Assembly: GCF_007830545.1 (NCBI RefSeq)
Contig: NZ_VLLF01000001.1
Coordinates: 248,001-312,000, forward strand
Direction: 5' to 3'
DNA: 64,000 bases
Source of the DNA: Roseibium hamelinense
GTDB lineage: Bacteria > Pseudomonadota > Alphaproteobacteria > Rhizobiales > Stappiaceae
The position numbers and the translations under genes were made by a program. The number at the start of each line of letters is the position of its first letter. The first letter of the stretch is position 1. Of the stretch, positions 26,292 to 35,481 are shown one piece after another. The notes below the pieces were generated by a model. The model ran no database searches. It saw nothing but the letters and a program-made list of their open reading frames with translations, and was not told where the DNA came from.

Positions 26292-28016
26292 ATGACTTTA
26301 ACATCCGAACCGGACGCACAACAGCAAACCCCGCCTGCACCCGCACGCAAGCCCTTGTGGCTCAAGATATTCGGGCATGATGTGTCCGCACCGCTGTTTT
26401 TGCTGGTGCTGGCGCTTTTGTTGTTTGTGCCCGGTCAATGGACCGTGCCGCCACTGGACCGGGACGAACCGCGCTTTACCCAGGCCACCAAGCAGATGCT
26501 TGAGACCGGTGATTATGTCGACATCCGGTTTCAGGACGAGGCGCGGCACAAGAAGCCGGTCGGCATTTACTGGCTGCAGGCCGCGGCTGCAAAACTCACT
26601 GGCAAAGGCGCGGAGGCGCCTCTTTGGGTATACCGCCTGCCGTCCATCATTGGGGCAACGCTGGCCGTGCTGGCGACGTTTTGGCTGGCGAGGGCGTTCA
26701 TGGGGCCGGCCGGAGCGCTGGTTGCGGGCATGTTTGTTGCCAGCGCGATCATTCTTGGTGTCGAAGCGCGCTTGGCAAAGACCGACGCCATGCTCTTCTT
26801 CACAATCGTGCTTGCACAAGGGGCGTTGGCGCGGATCTGGCTGAGGCGGACCGGCACGCGCATGTGGGGCATGGCGTTCGTGTTTTGGACGGCGCTGGCA
26901 GGCAGCGTACTGATCAAAGGGCCGGTCGGCCCGATGGTTATCGGGTTGACGGTGGTGCTTTTGTTTGCCCTGGAACGCAAGGTCACTTGGTTCAAGAGCG
27001 CAGCGCCGCTTGTCGGTTTTATCTGGTTTGTGCTTCTGGTTCTGCCCTGGTTTGCCGCAATCTGGATCGCAACGGACGGTACCTTTTTTACCGAAGCCAT
27101 CGGCCAGGATCTGCTCGGCAAGGTTCGGGAAGGCCAGGAAAGCCATGGCGCTCCACCGTTGACGCATCTGGGCGCCATGTTCGGTGTGTTCTGGCCTCTT
27201 CCGGCGTTTTTCCTGATCAGCCTGCCTTTGATCTGGTCTGAGCGTAAAAGTCCGCTGGTGGTGTTTTGCTTTGCCTGGTTTGTGCCGTCCTGGATCATTT
27301 TCGAAATGGTCGCGACCAAACTGCCGCATTACACCATGCCCCTGCTGCCTGCCCTGGTTTTGCCGGTGGCTGCTGCATTGGTGGACGGCGCCGGCGGGCA
27401 GGTCAGGCCCTGGCTGCGTTGGGTCGCTGCCATTTTGCTCGCGGTTCCGGTGATCGGGGTCGCTGCAGCGGCCTTTGGCGGGCCGTTTTTCCTTGGAAAC
27501 TGGCCGTCGCCGCCGGGCACGGTTCTGTGCGCGTTTGCAGTCGTACTGGCACTTGCTGCCGCCACCCGGATCGTCCGTGCGGAACCGCTCAAGGCGCTAT
27601 CTCCCTCCGTTGGCGCAGCCATACTCACGGCTGTCGGGGTCTGGGGGTTTGTCGGCCCGGCACTCACCGGCATATGGATCAGCCCGCGTCTTGTGGCCGC
27701 GATGGATGCCATACCCGGATGCCAAGACCGATCGGTTGTAACAGCCGGTTTTCATGAGCCGAGCTTCATTTTTCTCGAAGGAACCCATACCAAGATCCTC
27801 CCCCCTGCGCAGGCCGCCGAATTTCTGGCGCAAACCGGCCCGGGCTGCCGTATTGCGGCCATAGAAAGCCGCGAAGAGGGCGCCTTTCTTGAAGCCGCAA
27901 AGGCGATTGGGCTTGTGCCGGTCGCCGTAAGCAGGGTAGACGGCCTCAACATCAACGGCGGTGACGAAACGGACATCGGTCTTTACCGCGCGGGCGGGGC
28001 GTCGAGCGAGCGTTAA
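26292..28016 (+). CDS. GT39/ArnT-type membrane glycosyltransferase
   Basis: Polyprenyl-phosphate-sugar-dependent glycosyltransferase of the GT-C class, 574 residues, with many membrane helices. The first periplasmic loop has the acidic catalytic motif DRDEPRFTQATKQMLETGD (about residues 57-75) followed by RHKKPVGIYWLQ, both typical of ArnT/PMT proteins. The C-terminal third is a soluble periplasmic domain. It heads a tightly spaced operon with a PAP2 phosphatase, GT2 and Lab-N gene, so the acceptor is probably lipid A or LPS core. The sugar is unknown (aminoarabinose or galacturonic acid are precedents). Confidence 0.88.
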   Translation: MTLTSEPDAQQQTPPAPARKPLWLKIFGHDVSAPLFLLVLALLLFVPGQWTVPPLDRDEPRFTQATKQMLETGDYVDIRFQDEARHKKPVGIYWLQAAAAKLTGKGAEAPLWVYRLPSIIGATLAVLATFWLARAFMGPAGALVAGMFVASAIILGVEARLAKTDAMLFFTIVLAQGALARIWLRRTGTRMWGMAFVFWTALAGSVLIKGPVGPMVIGLTVVLLFALERKVTWFKSAAPLVGFIWFVLLVLPWFAAIWIATDGTFFTEAIGQDLLGKVREGQESHGAPPLTHLGAMFGVFWPLPAFFLISLPLIWSERKSPLVVFCFAWFVPSWIIFEMVATKLPHYTMPLLPALVLPVAAALVDGAGGQVRPWLRWVAAILLAVPVIGVAAAAFGGPFFLGNWPSPPGTVLCAFAVVLALAAATRIVRAEPLKALSPSVGAAILTAVGVWGFVGPALTGIWISPRLVAAMDAIPGCQDRSVVTAGFHEPSFIFLEGTHTKILPPAQAAEFLAQTGPGCRIAAIESREEGAFLEAAKAIGLVPVAVSRVDGLNINGGDETDIGLYRAGGASSER

Positions 28017-28019
28017 GTG

Positions 28020-28946
28020 ATGGATATGGAACAAGCAACTTTTGGCAGCCGGGTCCGGCAGATTGCAGCGCGCCTGCGCGCCAATATGCGCCGCGTTCGC
28101 CAGATTTTTGCAAGTCGGCGGGAGCGCGCCAGCAAGCTGACCTATCCGCTGCGTCCCGGTCAGCGGCCGCAGGACATCCTGGCCATTTTGATCCTGACGG
28201 TCGGCATCTCGATTATTCTGTTCGACATTCCAAGCTACCCGTGGATCCGCTCCCTGCCGTCCGAGTATTGGGCCACATTCAATTTCTTCACCGACTTGGG
28301 CAAGGCCCACTGGGTGCTTTGGTCCACAGGTCTTGTCTGTTTGGCTTTGCTTGCGCAAAACGCGGCACAGTTGACGTTCCGTCTGCGCATGACCGTCGGC
28401 GCCGTTTTCACTTACGCCGGGTTTGTTTTTTATTGCGTCGCCGCAACGGGGATTCTGGCGATCCTGTTCAAATGGTCACTTGGCCGGGCGAGGCCAAAAC
28501 TGTTTGAAGAGCTCGGGCCCGTAAAATTTGACCTACTGGCCTTCAATTCGTCCTATACCAGCTTTCCATCGGGGCATTCGACCACGATCGGCGCGGTGGC
28601 AACGGCGCTTGCACTGATTTTCCCGACGTACCGCTGGCTCATTGTCGTTTTCGCTTTTTGGGTCGCCTTCAGCCGGATCATGGTGGGGGCGCATTATCCG
28701 AGCGATGTGATTGCAGGGACGCTGCTCGGTTTCACGTTCACCTTCTTCACTGCGCGCGCGCTCGCCCGGCGCCGGATCGGATTTTACTACACCAAGAACG
28801 GCACCGTCATGCCGATCATCAGCCAGCGGTCTGCAAAATTCTGCCTGGCAGCGGTTTGGTACGCCATGCGCGGACGCCGCCGTGCAGTTCAGATGACGAC
28901 CCGCGCCGGGGCCGGCGCCGCGCACACCACACAGGATCCATCATGA
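28020..28946 (+). CDS. PAP2 family membrane phosphatase (LpxE/LpxF-like)
   Basis: Integral membrane lipid phosphatase, 308 residues, six helices. The PAP2 signature is complete: KWSLGRARPK (KxxxxxxRP), PSGHSTT (PSGH), and SRIMVGAHYPSDVIAG (SRxxxxxHxxxD). The N-terminal 45 residues are very Arg-rich. Position between GT39 and GT2 suggests removal of a lipid A phosphate or of the polyprenyl phosphate released by the transfer. ATG starts just after the stop of the upstream gene; a GTG at 28017 is also possible. Its stop overlaps the next start (ATGA). Confidence 0.88.
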   Translation: MDMEQATFGSRVRQIAARLRANMRRVRQIFASRRERASKLTYPLRPGQRPQDILAILILTVGISIILFDIPSYPWIRSLPSEYWATFNFFTDLGKAHWVLWSTGLVCLALLAQNAAQLTFRLRMTVGAVFTYAGFVFYCVAATGILAILFKWSLGRARPKLFEELGPVKFDLLAFNSSYTSFPSGHSTTIGAVATALALIFPTYRWLIVVFAFWVAFSRIMVGAHYPSDVIAGTLLGFTFTFFTARALARRRIGFYYTKNGTVMPIISQRSAKFCLAAVWYAMRGRRRAVQMTTRAGAGAAHTTQDPS

Positions 28947-29725
28947 GCCTTAGCTATCACGATGCCATGGCGGCATCAGACGGCACCATCGAGGTTACCG
29001 TCGTCGTTCCCGCGAAGGACGAAAAGGACAATTTGCCGATCCTGCTGGACGAGATTCGCGATGCCTTGGAGGGCCGTCAGTTCGAAGTCATCGTTGTCGA
29101 TGACGGATCAAGCGATGGAACGGGCGAGGTTTTGAAAACCTATGCCGCCGAGCATCCCTGGTTGCGGCCCTACCGGCATGAACTGGCCTGTGGTCAAAGC
29201 TGTGCCGTGCGAACCGGTGTTCAAAACGCCCGCGGCGAGGTTGTTGCCACAATTGACGGCGATGGCGAAAATAATCCGGCCTATATTCCGAAGCTGCTGG
29301 AAGCGCTGGAAGCGGGAGGGCCGTCGGTAGCTTTGGCCGCCGGTCAACGGCTTGGCCGCAAGGCAAGTCTTGCGAAACGCTACGCGTCCAAACTCGCAAA
29401 TAAAGTGCGCGGGGCGATCTTGAAAGACAACACGCGCGACAGCGGTTGCGGGTTGAAAGCCCTTCGGCGCGACGTGTTCCTGCAGCTTCCTTATTTTGAC
29501 AGCTGGCACCGCTTTCTGCCGGCCCTGGTCATTCGGGAAGGTTTTGGTGTGGTTCACATCGACGTACAGGATCGCCAGCGCCGCCATGGCCAATCCAAAT
29601 ACGGCATTTTCGACCGCGCGCTGATCGGTGTCCTGGATCTTTTCGGCGTTTGGTGGTTGCGCCGGCGCCGCAAGAAGATACCCGCAGTTTCGGCGCTGCT
29701 CGAAAACGCTGACCAGGCCGCTTAG
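28943..29725 (+). CDS. GT2 family glycosyltransferase (polyprenyl-phosphate sugar synthase type)
   Basis: Makes a polyprenyl-phosphate-linked sugar on the cytoplasmic face from a nucleotide sugar. The 260-residue protein has the GT-A fold start VTVVVPAKDEKDNLP, EVIVVDDGSSDGT, the DXD-type ATIDGDGENNP, and a conserved end QDRQRRHGQSKYG. It resembles ArnC, RgtE and dolichol-phosphate mannose synthase, but lacks the C-terminal membrane helices of ArnC, keeping only one hydrophobic stretch. Translation is coupled with the PAP2 gene by the ATGA overlap. Confidence 0.88.
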   Translation: MSLSYHDAMAASDGTIEVTVVVPAKDEKDNLPILLDEIRDALEGRQFEVIVVDDGSSDGTGEVLKTYAAEHPWLRPYRHELACGQSCAVRTGVQNARGEVVATIDGDGENNPAYIPKLLEALEAGGPSVALAAGQRLGRKASLAKRYASKLANKVRGAILKDNTRDSGCGLKALRRDVFLQLPYFDSWHRFLPALVIREGFGVVHIDVQDRQRRHGQSKYGIFDRALIGVLDLFGVWWLRRRRKKIPAVSALLENADQAA

Positions 29726-29763
29726 CCGCCTGCAGGACCCAAGACCAAGAACGGACCTTATAT

Positions 29764-30078
29764 ATGACTGCGCTCTTAGACTGGCTCTACATCGTCTTCG
29801 TCGAGCAATTCGATTTTTGGATCATTCTCGGCTTTTTTGCGCAGGCCATGTTCATGATGCGATTTGTGATCCAGTGGATTGCATCCGAGCGGGTTGGCCG
29901 TTCAATTGTTCCGGTGGCATTTTGGTTTTTTTCGATCGCCGGAGGATCGCTTTTGCTGATCTACGCGATCCAGCGCCAGGATCCGGTGTTCATCGCAGGG
30001 CAGGGCCTGGGACTGCTGATCTATTTCCGGAACCTGTGGTTGATTTTTAAGGAAAAGCGCAAGGATCCGGCGATCTAG
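29764..30078 (+). CDS. Lipid-A-disaccharide synthase N-terminal domain (Lab-N) membrane protein
   Basis: A 104-residue protein with three hydrophobic segments, matching the stand-alone Lab-N family: FFAQAMFMMRFVIQWIASER, then GRSIVPVAFWFFSIAGGSLL, and IYFRNLWLIFK at the end. Such proteins accompany GT2 and GT39 enzymes in lipid A glycosylation loci and in Rhizobium contribute to making the polyprenyl-phosphate donor (RgtF-type). It ends the four-gene operon and is convergent with metC. Confidence 0.85.
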   Translation: MTALLDWLYIVFVEQFDFWIILGFFAQAMFMMRFVIQWIASERVGRSIVPVAFWFFSIAGGSLLLIYAIQRQDPVFIAGQGLGLLIYFRNLWLIFKEKRKDPAI

Positions 30079-30109
30079 TCCGTCCGGACCCTCTCGTTTT
30101 TTTGGAACT

Positions 30110-31288
30110 CTAGGATAACGCCTTGTCCAGCGCCTGACCCAAATCACGGATCAGGTCTTCCGGATCTTCCAATCCGATATGCAGGCGCGTGGAGAGCTGG
30201 TTCGGGTCCGGCAGGTTCACCGTACGCGCGCCTTTTAGCCTTACCGGGATTGCCAGACTTTCAAATCCGCCCCAGGAGTAGCCGAGCCCGAATAGGCTAA
30301 GCGCGTTGAAAAACGCATTGCTTTGATCTTTCGTTGTGCCGTTCTTAAAGTCAAATCCAAAAAGGCCGCTGGCGCCGGAAAAGTCCCGTTTCCAAATGTC
30401 GTGTCCAGGATCGCTCTCAAGGGCCGGATATCGAATATTTGCCACCTCGTCCCGGTCTTTCAGCCAGCCTATGACCTCCAGCGTGTTTTTCATGTGCCGT
30501 TCCAGCCGCACAGACAGCGTTCTCAGTCCGCGCAAGGCAAGATAAACATCATCCGGACCGACGCTCACACCCATGGCACCATAGATCCTGTCGAGCGATG
30601 GCCATGCCCGCTCGCTTGCGGCAATGGTCCCCAGCATCACGTCCGAATGGCCAACGATATATTTGGTGCCGGCCTGAATCGACAAATCGACACCCATCGG
30701 AATTGGCTGGCAATACAGCGGGCTGGCCCAGGTATTGTCCATCAAAACGGTTGCACCGACTGTTTGCGCCGCCTCGACAATCGCCGGAGTGTCTTGCATT
30801 TCAAATGTCAACGAGCCGGGAGCCTCAACAAAAACGGCACTGGTGTTCGGCTTGAAGTGCTGGCGGACAGCGCCGTCGAGCGACGGATCATAGTACTCCA
30901 CCTGAACGCCGTAGATCGGCAGCACTGTGTCTGCGAAATGGCGCGTGGGGCCATAGGCTGAGTCCGGAACCAGCAGATGATCCCCCGCTTTCAGACAGGA
31001 CAGACAGGCAAGGGCAATTGCATTCAGGCCGGAGTTCGCCAGTTTGACCCCGGCTGCGCCCTCAAGTTCCGCGACGGCCGCTTCCAAGGCGTCTGTGGTT
31101 GGTGTGCCACGCCGGCCGTAGGTGTAGGTCTGTTTGCCGGTGGCCATCGTTTCCACGTCCGGAAACAGGATGGTGGAGGCATGAACAACAGGCGGGTTTA
31201 CAAAGCCATGGAAGTCGCGCGGGGACCGGCCCGCATGCGCCAGCGTGGTATCGATTTTCTTTTCGTTTTTGGAATAGACGTTTGTCAT
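30110..31288 (-). CDS. metC: Cystathionine beta-lyase
   Basis: PLP-dependent lyase of the Cys/Met metabolism family, 392 residues; cleaves cystathionine to homocysteine, pyruvate and ammonia. The PLP lysine is in SIQAGTKYIVGHSDVM, the Tyr/Arg substrate-phosphate stretch is YTYGRRGTP, and DNTWASPLY holds the PLP-binding Asp. The last part (SLFGLGYSWGGFESLAIP) fits the MetC subtype over gamma-synthase. Convergent with the envelope operon, 31 bases apart. Confidence 0.92.
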   Translation of the reverse strand: MTNVYSKNEKKIDTTLAHAGRSPRDFHGFVNPPVVHASTILFPDVETMATGKQTYTYGRRGTPTTDALEAAVAELEGAAGVKLANSGLNAIALACLSCLKAGDHLLVPDSAYGPTRHFADTVLPIYGVQVEYYDPSLDGAVRQHFKPNTSAVFVEAPGSLTFEMQDTPAIVEAAQTVGATVLMDNTWASPLYCQPIPMGVDLSIQAGTKYIVGHSDVMLGTIAASERAWPSLDRIYGAMGVSVGPDDVYLALRGLRTLSVRLERHMKNTLEVIGWLKDRDEVANIRYPALESDPGHDIWKRDFSGASGLFGFDFKNGTTKDQSNAFFNALSLFGLGYSWGGFESLAIPVRLKGARTVNLPDPNQLSTRLHIGLEDPEDLIRDLGQALDKALS

Positions 31289-31336
31289 TTTTGTTCACTT
31301 GTCGAAAGCGTGGGAGTGAGTTGAAGCTAAGAGCGC

Positions 31337-31348
31337 ATTATCGATAAT
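31337..31348. promoter_or_regulatory. 12-bp perfect palindrome ATTATCGATAAT in divergent metC/aapJ1 region
   Basis: Perfect palindrome 49 bases upstream of the metC start. A second inverted repeat, CTATTG-N7-CAATAG, lies at 31391-31409. The 249-base region must hold promoters for metC (minus) and the first aapJ (plus); these may be operators. No factor can be assigned. Confidence 0.35.
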
Positions 31349-31537
31349 TTCATGTTCCTTCAAAGATCTGAAATTATTGTTCGATTCAAGCTATTGCTCG
31401 CAACAATAGGCATCTCGATCCCTGTGGTTTTGCTTCGCTCGTAACATCATGCGATCTGGTGCCAAAGCGTTTTCGTTGCACCCGTGTAGCTGGAGGAGCG
31501 GCAGGCTGGCAACTGGATCAGGGCCAGAAGGGGGAAC

Positions 31538-32566
31538 ATGACCACTCGTTTGAAACGCGTAATCGGTGAAACCGCACTTGTCATCGGAGCATTGACATTT
31601 GCATGCACAGCTCAAGCAACCACACTTGAGAAGGTGAAGCATAGCGGTTTCTTCACCTGCGGGGTAAGCCAGGGAAATCCCGGCTTTTCCAACCCTGACA
31701 ATGAGGGCAATTGGTCCGGGTTCGACGTCGATTACTGCCGGGCTGTCGCGGCTGCCGTGCTGGGGGAGGCGAGTGCTGTCAAATTTCGTCCGCTGGCATC
31801 ACCGGAGCGCTTCACCGCACTGCAATCCGGTGAAATTGATATCTTGTCGCGCACAACAACCTGGACCATGTCCCGCGATACGTCGCTCGGCGCAAATTTC
31901 GCCGGTGTGATGTATTACGACGGTCAGGCGATGATGGTGCGCAAGGAGCTCGGCATCACTTCCGCGCTGGAATTGGCAGGGGCTTCGGTCTGTACGGCAA
32001 CCGGAACGACCACCGAGCTCAACATCGCCGATTTCTTTCGGGTCAACAACATGCCCTATGAAGTTGTTGCTTTTGAAAAAAATGATGAAGTGACCCAAGC
32101 CTATGATGCGGGCCGTTGCGATGTTTACACGATCGATGCGTCTGGGCTCCACGCAAACCGGCTGAAGCTTACCAACCCCGGTGACCATATGATCCTGCCA
32201 GAGATCATTTCAAAGGAACCGTTGGGCCCTGTGGTCCGGCAAGGGGATGATCAGTGGCTCAACATTGCAAAGTGGACGCTGTTCGCGCTTGTCAACGCGG
32301 AAGAGCTTGGCATCACGCAAGCCAATGTCGAGGACATGAAGGGCTCCGACAATCCGGAGGTCAAGCGGTTCCTCGGCGTGGAGGGCGCCTATGGTGAAGC
32401 GCTCGGTCTGGACACGGGCTGGGCTGCGCGCCTGATTGCGGCGGTGGGAAATTATGGCGAAGTGTTTGACCGCAATCTTGGCCCGCAGACACCGCTTGGG
32501 ATTGAACGCGGTTTGAACGCGCTTTGGTCAAATGGCGGTATTCAATACGCCCCTCCGGTGCGTTGA
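31538..32566 (+). CDS. AapJ-type amino acid ABC substrate-binding protein (paralogue 1)
   Basis: Periplasmic binding protein of the general amino-acid permease type, 342 residues. It has a signal peptide ending CTAQA, then TLEKVKHSGFFTCGVSQGNPG, DVDYCRAVAAAVLG, SGEIDILSRTTTWTMSRD and TATGTTTELNIADFF, as in AapJ. GGGGGAAC precedes the ATG. First of three paralogues ahead of aapQMP; it ends in its own terminator, so it is a separate transcript. It differs from the other two in having Ser for Thr in NWSGFDV and Leu in DQWLNIAK. Confidence 0.9.
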   Translation: MTTRLKRVIGETALVIGALTFACTAQATTLEKVKHSGFFTCGVSQGNPGFSNPDNEGNWSGFDVDYCRAVAAAVLGEASAVKFRPLASPERFTALQSGEIDILSRTTTWTMSRDTSLGANFAGVMYYDGQAMMVRKELGITSALELAGASVCTATGTTTELNIADFFRVNNMPYEVVAFEKNDEVTQAYDAGRCDVYTIDASGLHANRLKLTNPGDHMILPEIISKEPLGPVVRQGDDQWLNIAKWTLFALVNAEELGITQANVEDMKGSDNPEVKRFLGVEGAYGEALGLDTGWAARLIAAVGNYGEVFDRNLGPQTPLGIERGLNALWSNGGIQYAPPVR

Positions 32567-32595
32567 CAAAACGGATTTGACCCGAAAAGTGCTAC

Positions 32596-32628
32596 CGCCG
32601 CATCCTGAATGGGGTGCGGCGTTTTTTT
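32596..32628 (+). terminator. Rho-independent terminator after aapJ paralogue 1
   Basis: Stem CGCCGCA(TCC) / (GGGG)TGCGGCG followed by seven T, 30 bases after the stop codon. It isolates this paralogue from the following ones. Confidence 0.85.
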
Positions 32629-32804
32629 GTCTGGCAACGATTTTTGAGCAGCATTTTCCTCTGTCGGTTGAGTGTCCGTGATGGGTGTTCTTGGATTGGC
32701 AAAAATAACAATTATTCTACGCCTCGATAAGCCTGCGATATCCGGCTCGCCCCTGAAACGCGGCTTACTCGCGCACGTTTCAAAAAAACCAAAAAGGCAA
32801 AGAC

Positions 32805-33821
32805 ATGAAACATCAGCTCCTCGGAGCGGCTCTGAGCGGCGTTCTGGCTTTCGGGGCAATACCGGCGTCTGCTGCAACCCTTGACGTGGTCAAAGATAAA
32901 GGGTTTTTCACCTGCGGCGTGACTCAGGGCAATCCGGGATTTTCAAACCCCGACAAAGAGGGGAACTGGACCGGCCTTGAGGCCGATTACTGCCGCGCCT
33001 TGTCGGCGGCCGTTCTGGGAGATGCAAACGCGGTCAAATTCCGGCCAACATCCCCGGCCGAGCGGTTTGTTGCGCTTCAGTCCGGTGAAGTCGATGTGTT
33101 GTCGCGGACCACGACTTGGACCATGTCCCGCGACACGGCGCTTGGAATCAATTTCGCCGGTGTGATCTTTTATGATGGCCAGGCGCTGATGGTACGCCGG
33201 GACCTGGGAGTTACCTCCGCGTTGGAATTGGCCGGTGCGTCCGTCTGCACGGCGTCTGGAACGACCACGGAACTCAACCTTGCCGATTTCTTCCGTCAGC
33301 ATGACATGCCTTATGAAATTGTTGCCTTTGAGAAACCCGATGAGGTGATTGCCGCTTATGATGCCGGCCGTTGCGATGTCCACACGTCCGACGCATCGGG
33401 TCTTGCTTCCGACCGGCTCAAGCTGACCAATCCCGGCGATCACATCATCTTGCCGGAAGTGATTTCCAAAGAACCGCTTGGACCTGCGGTGCGCCAAGGC
33501 GATGATCAATGGTTCAACATTGCCAAGTGGACATTGAACGCGCTGATCAATGCAGAAGAGCTCGGGATTACGCGTGACAACGCCGACAACCTGACGTCCT
33601 CCGAAGATCCGGCTGTTCGCCGCCTTCTCGGTGTAGAGGGGAGTTATGGCGATGCACTCGGGCTGGATCCGGAGTGGGTCTTGCGTGCAATAAAGTCGGT
33701 CGGCAACTATGGAGAGATTTATCGCCGCCATGTTGGTCCGCAGACGCCGCTTGACATCCCACGTGGCCAAAATGCCTTGTGGAAAGATGGCGGCATCCTG
33801 TACGCGCCGCCAATCCGCTGA
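32805..33821 (+). CDS. AapJ-type amino acid ABC substrate-binding protein (paralogue 2)
   Basis: Second binding protein, 338 residues, signal peptide ending PASAA. The same landmarks as paralogue 1 appear (FFTCGVTQGNPG, EADYCRALSAAVLG, TTTWTMSRDTALG, TASGTTTELNLADFF, QGDDQWFNIAKWTLNALIN). AAGG lies ahead of the ATG. It has its own 238-base upstream region and no strong terminator after it, so it may be a separate unit or read into paralogue 3. Ligand range may differ from its neighbours. Confidence 0.9.
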   Translation: MKHQLLGAALSGVLAFGAIPASAATLDVVKDKGFFTCGVTQGNPGFSNPDKEGNWTGLEADYCRALSAAVLGDANAVKFRPTSPAERFVALQSGEVDVLSRTTTWTMSRDTALGINFAGVIFYDGQALMVRRDLGVTSALELAGASVCTASGTTTELNLADFFRQHDMPYEIVAFEKPDEVIAAYDAGRCDVHTSDASGLASDRLKLTNPGDHIILPEVISKEPLGPAVRQGDDQWFNIAKWTLNALINAEELGITRDNADNLTSSEDPAVRRLLGVEGSYGDALGLDPEWVLRAIKSVGNYGEIYRRHVGPQTPLDIPRGQNALWKDGGILYAPPIR

Positions 33822-34204
33822 CGCCCTGCACGACTGTGTCGTGTCGCCCGCTGCATTGTTGCGGCGGGCGGATTCCTGTTTCCCGGAAACCGGCCGAGAT
33901 CAGGACATGCCTCAAATTGCGTCTGCAGATGCCCGCAAAATGTTCGTGTTCACGTTCTGTGCATCCTATTGGTAACCAAAATGATAAAGCGGCTCCCCAA
34001 ATGTGACGGGTCAAAGACATCAAAGTCTTGACCCCACCGCCGAAATGCCATCGAATGCGCACATTGGGACGGCGATACAGTGCCTGGAGGAACCATCCGG
34101 TCAAACGGGTGGACGCAGCCTGCCACGGGAGGCGGTCGAGGGGATTGTGTCGTCCGGACCGATGCTAACGACAAAGTATGGGTAACAATAAAGGCTGCAT
34201 ATCC
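33822..34204 (+). other. 383-base region between aapJ paralogues 2 and 3
   Basis: No gene seen. An imperfect GC-rich stem (CCCGCT...GGCGGG near 33848-33869) follows the stop of paralogue 2 without a T-run. The rest should hold the promoter of paralogue 3. Confidence 0.45.
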
Positions 34205-35221
34205 ATGACTAAAACACTCCTTCCGCTCGTGCTCGGCACAGCCATGGGCGTTGTCGCGTCGGCTGCAAACGCCGCTACGCTTGACGACGTTAAGGCCAAG
34301 GGCTTCATCCAGTGTGGTGTGAGCCAGGGTCTCCCGGGCTTTTCGAATCCGGATGCACAGGGGAACTGGACCGGTCTCGACGTTGACTACTGCCGCGCCA
34401 TGGCTTCTGCCGTGTTTGGCGACGCGTCTGCCGTAAAGTACACTCCGCTGTCTGCTAAAGAGCGTTTCACCGCGCTGCAATCCGGCGAAATCGATGTTCT
34501 GTCCCGGAACACCACCTGGACCATGTCTCGCGACACCCAGCTGGGCCTGAACTTCGCTGGCGTCAACTACTATGACGGTCAGGGCTTCATGGTTCGCAAG
34601 GACCTTGGCGTGACATCCGCTCTTGAGCTGTCCGGTGCGTCGGTTTGCACCAACACCGGTACGACCACCGAGCTGAACGTTGCCGATTATTTCCGTGCGA
34701 ACAACATGCCGTACGAGATTGTCGCGTTTGAAAAGGCTGACGAAGTTGTTGCCGCGTATGACGCCGGCCGCTGTGACGTTTACACGACCGACGCATCCGG
34801 TCTGTACGCTCAGCGTCTGAAACTGACCAACCCAGGCGACCATATGGTTCTGCCGGAGATCATTTCCAAAGAGCCGCTTGGCCCTGTTGTCCGCCAGGGC
34901 GACGACCAGTGGTTCAACATTGCGAAATGGACCCTCAACGCAATGATCAACGCCGAAGAAATGGGCGTGACATCCGAGAACGTTGACAACATGAAGACCT
35001 CCGACAACCCGTCGGTTAAGCGTCTTCTGGGCGCTGAAGGTGCCTTTGGCGAGGCGATCGGCCTGTCCAACGACTGGGCTTACAGCATCATCAAGAACGT
35101 CGGGAACTATGGCGAAGTCTTCGATGCAAACGTTGGCCCGGACACGCCGCTTGGCATCTCCCGCGGCGTAAATGCCCTGTGGTCCAACGGTGGCTTCCTT
35201 TACGCTCCGCCGGTCCGCTAA
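34205..35221 (+). CDS. aapJ: AapJ general L-amino acid-binding periplasmic protein (paralogue 3)
   Basis: Third binding protein, 338 residues from MTKTLLPLVL, with a signal peptide ending ANAA. It has the AapJ landmarks (GFIQCGVSQGLPG, DVDYCRAMASAVFG, SRNTTWTMSRDTQLG, TNTGTTTELNVADYF). Its codons are more biased to C/G-ending and its sequence is most AapJ-like, so it is the likely main partner of aapQMP, which starts 260 bases downstream behind a strong hairpin. An ATG nine codons upstream is in frame but would displace the signal peptide. Confidence 0.92.
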   Translation: MTKTLLPLVLGTAMGVVASAANAATLDDVKAKGFIQCGVSQGLPGFSNPDAQGNWTGLDVDYCRAMASAVFGDASAVKYTPLSAKERFTALQSGEIDVLSRNTTWTMSRDTQLGLNFAGVNYYDGQGFMVRKDLGVTSALELSGASVCTNTGTTTELNVADYFRANNMPYEIVAFEKADEVVAAYDAGRCDVYTTDASGLYAQRLKLTNPGDHMVLPEIISKEPLGPVVRQGDDQWFNIAKWTLNAMINAEEMGVTSENVDNMKTSDNPSVKRLLGAEGAFGEAIGLSNDWAYSIIKNVGNYGEVFDANVGPDTPLGISRGVNALWSNGGFLYAPPVR

Positions 35222-35241
35222 GGTCGACGGTCAAACAAACG

Positions 35242-35268
35242 GACCCCGGCGCGTCTCGCGCCGGGGTC
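35242..35268 (+). promoter_or_regulatory. Strong hairpin between aapJ and aapQ
   Basis: Perfect 12-bp stem GACCCCGGCGCG / CGCGCCGGGGTC with loop TCT, 20 bases after the aapJ stop, no T-run. This position is typical for partial attenuation or mRNA 3'-end protection, giving excess binding protein over permease. Confidence 0.7.
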
Positions 35269-35481
35269 TGCAAGAATAAGCAAGACAAAGGCGTCTGAAG
35301 GCAGCTGAAAAAAATGCCGGGCGCACTTGGCTTTTTACAGAGGGTGGTCGTCTCCACCGACGGGGTTGGGCCCACGCAGGGCCCCTAATAAAAGCGGATG
35401 ACGATCTAGAATTGCCGTGGGTTGCCGGGAGACTGTGGTTTCGCCGGACGATCCGCCGCAAGGACACTCGGGCGAGGTTAA

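Noticed and set aside
33848..33869. GC-rich stem after aapJ paralogue 2 as a terminator
   Set aside because: The stem is imperfect and is not followed by a T-run.
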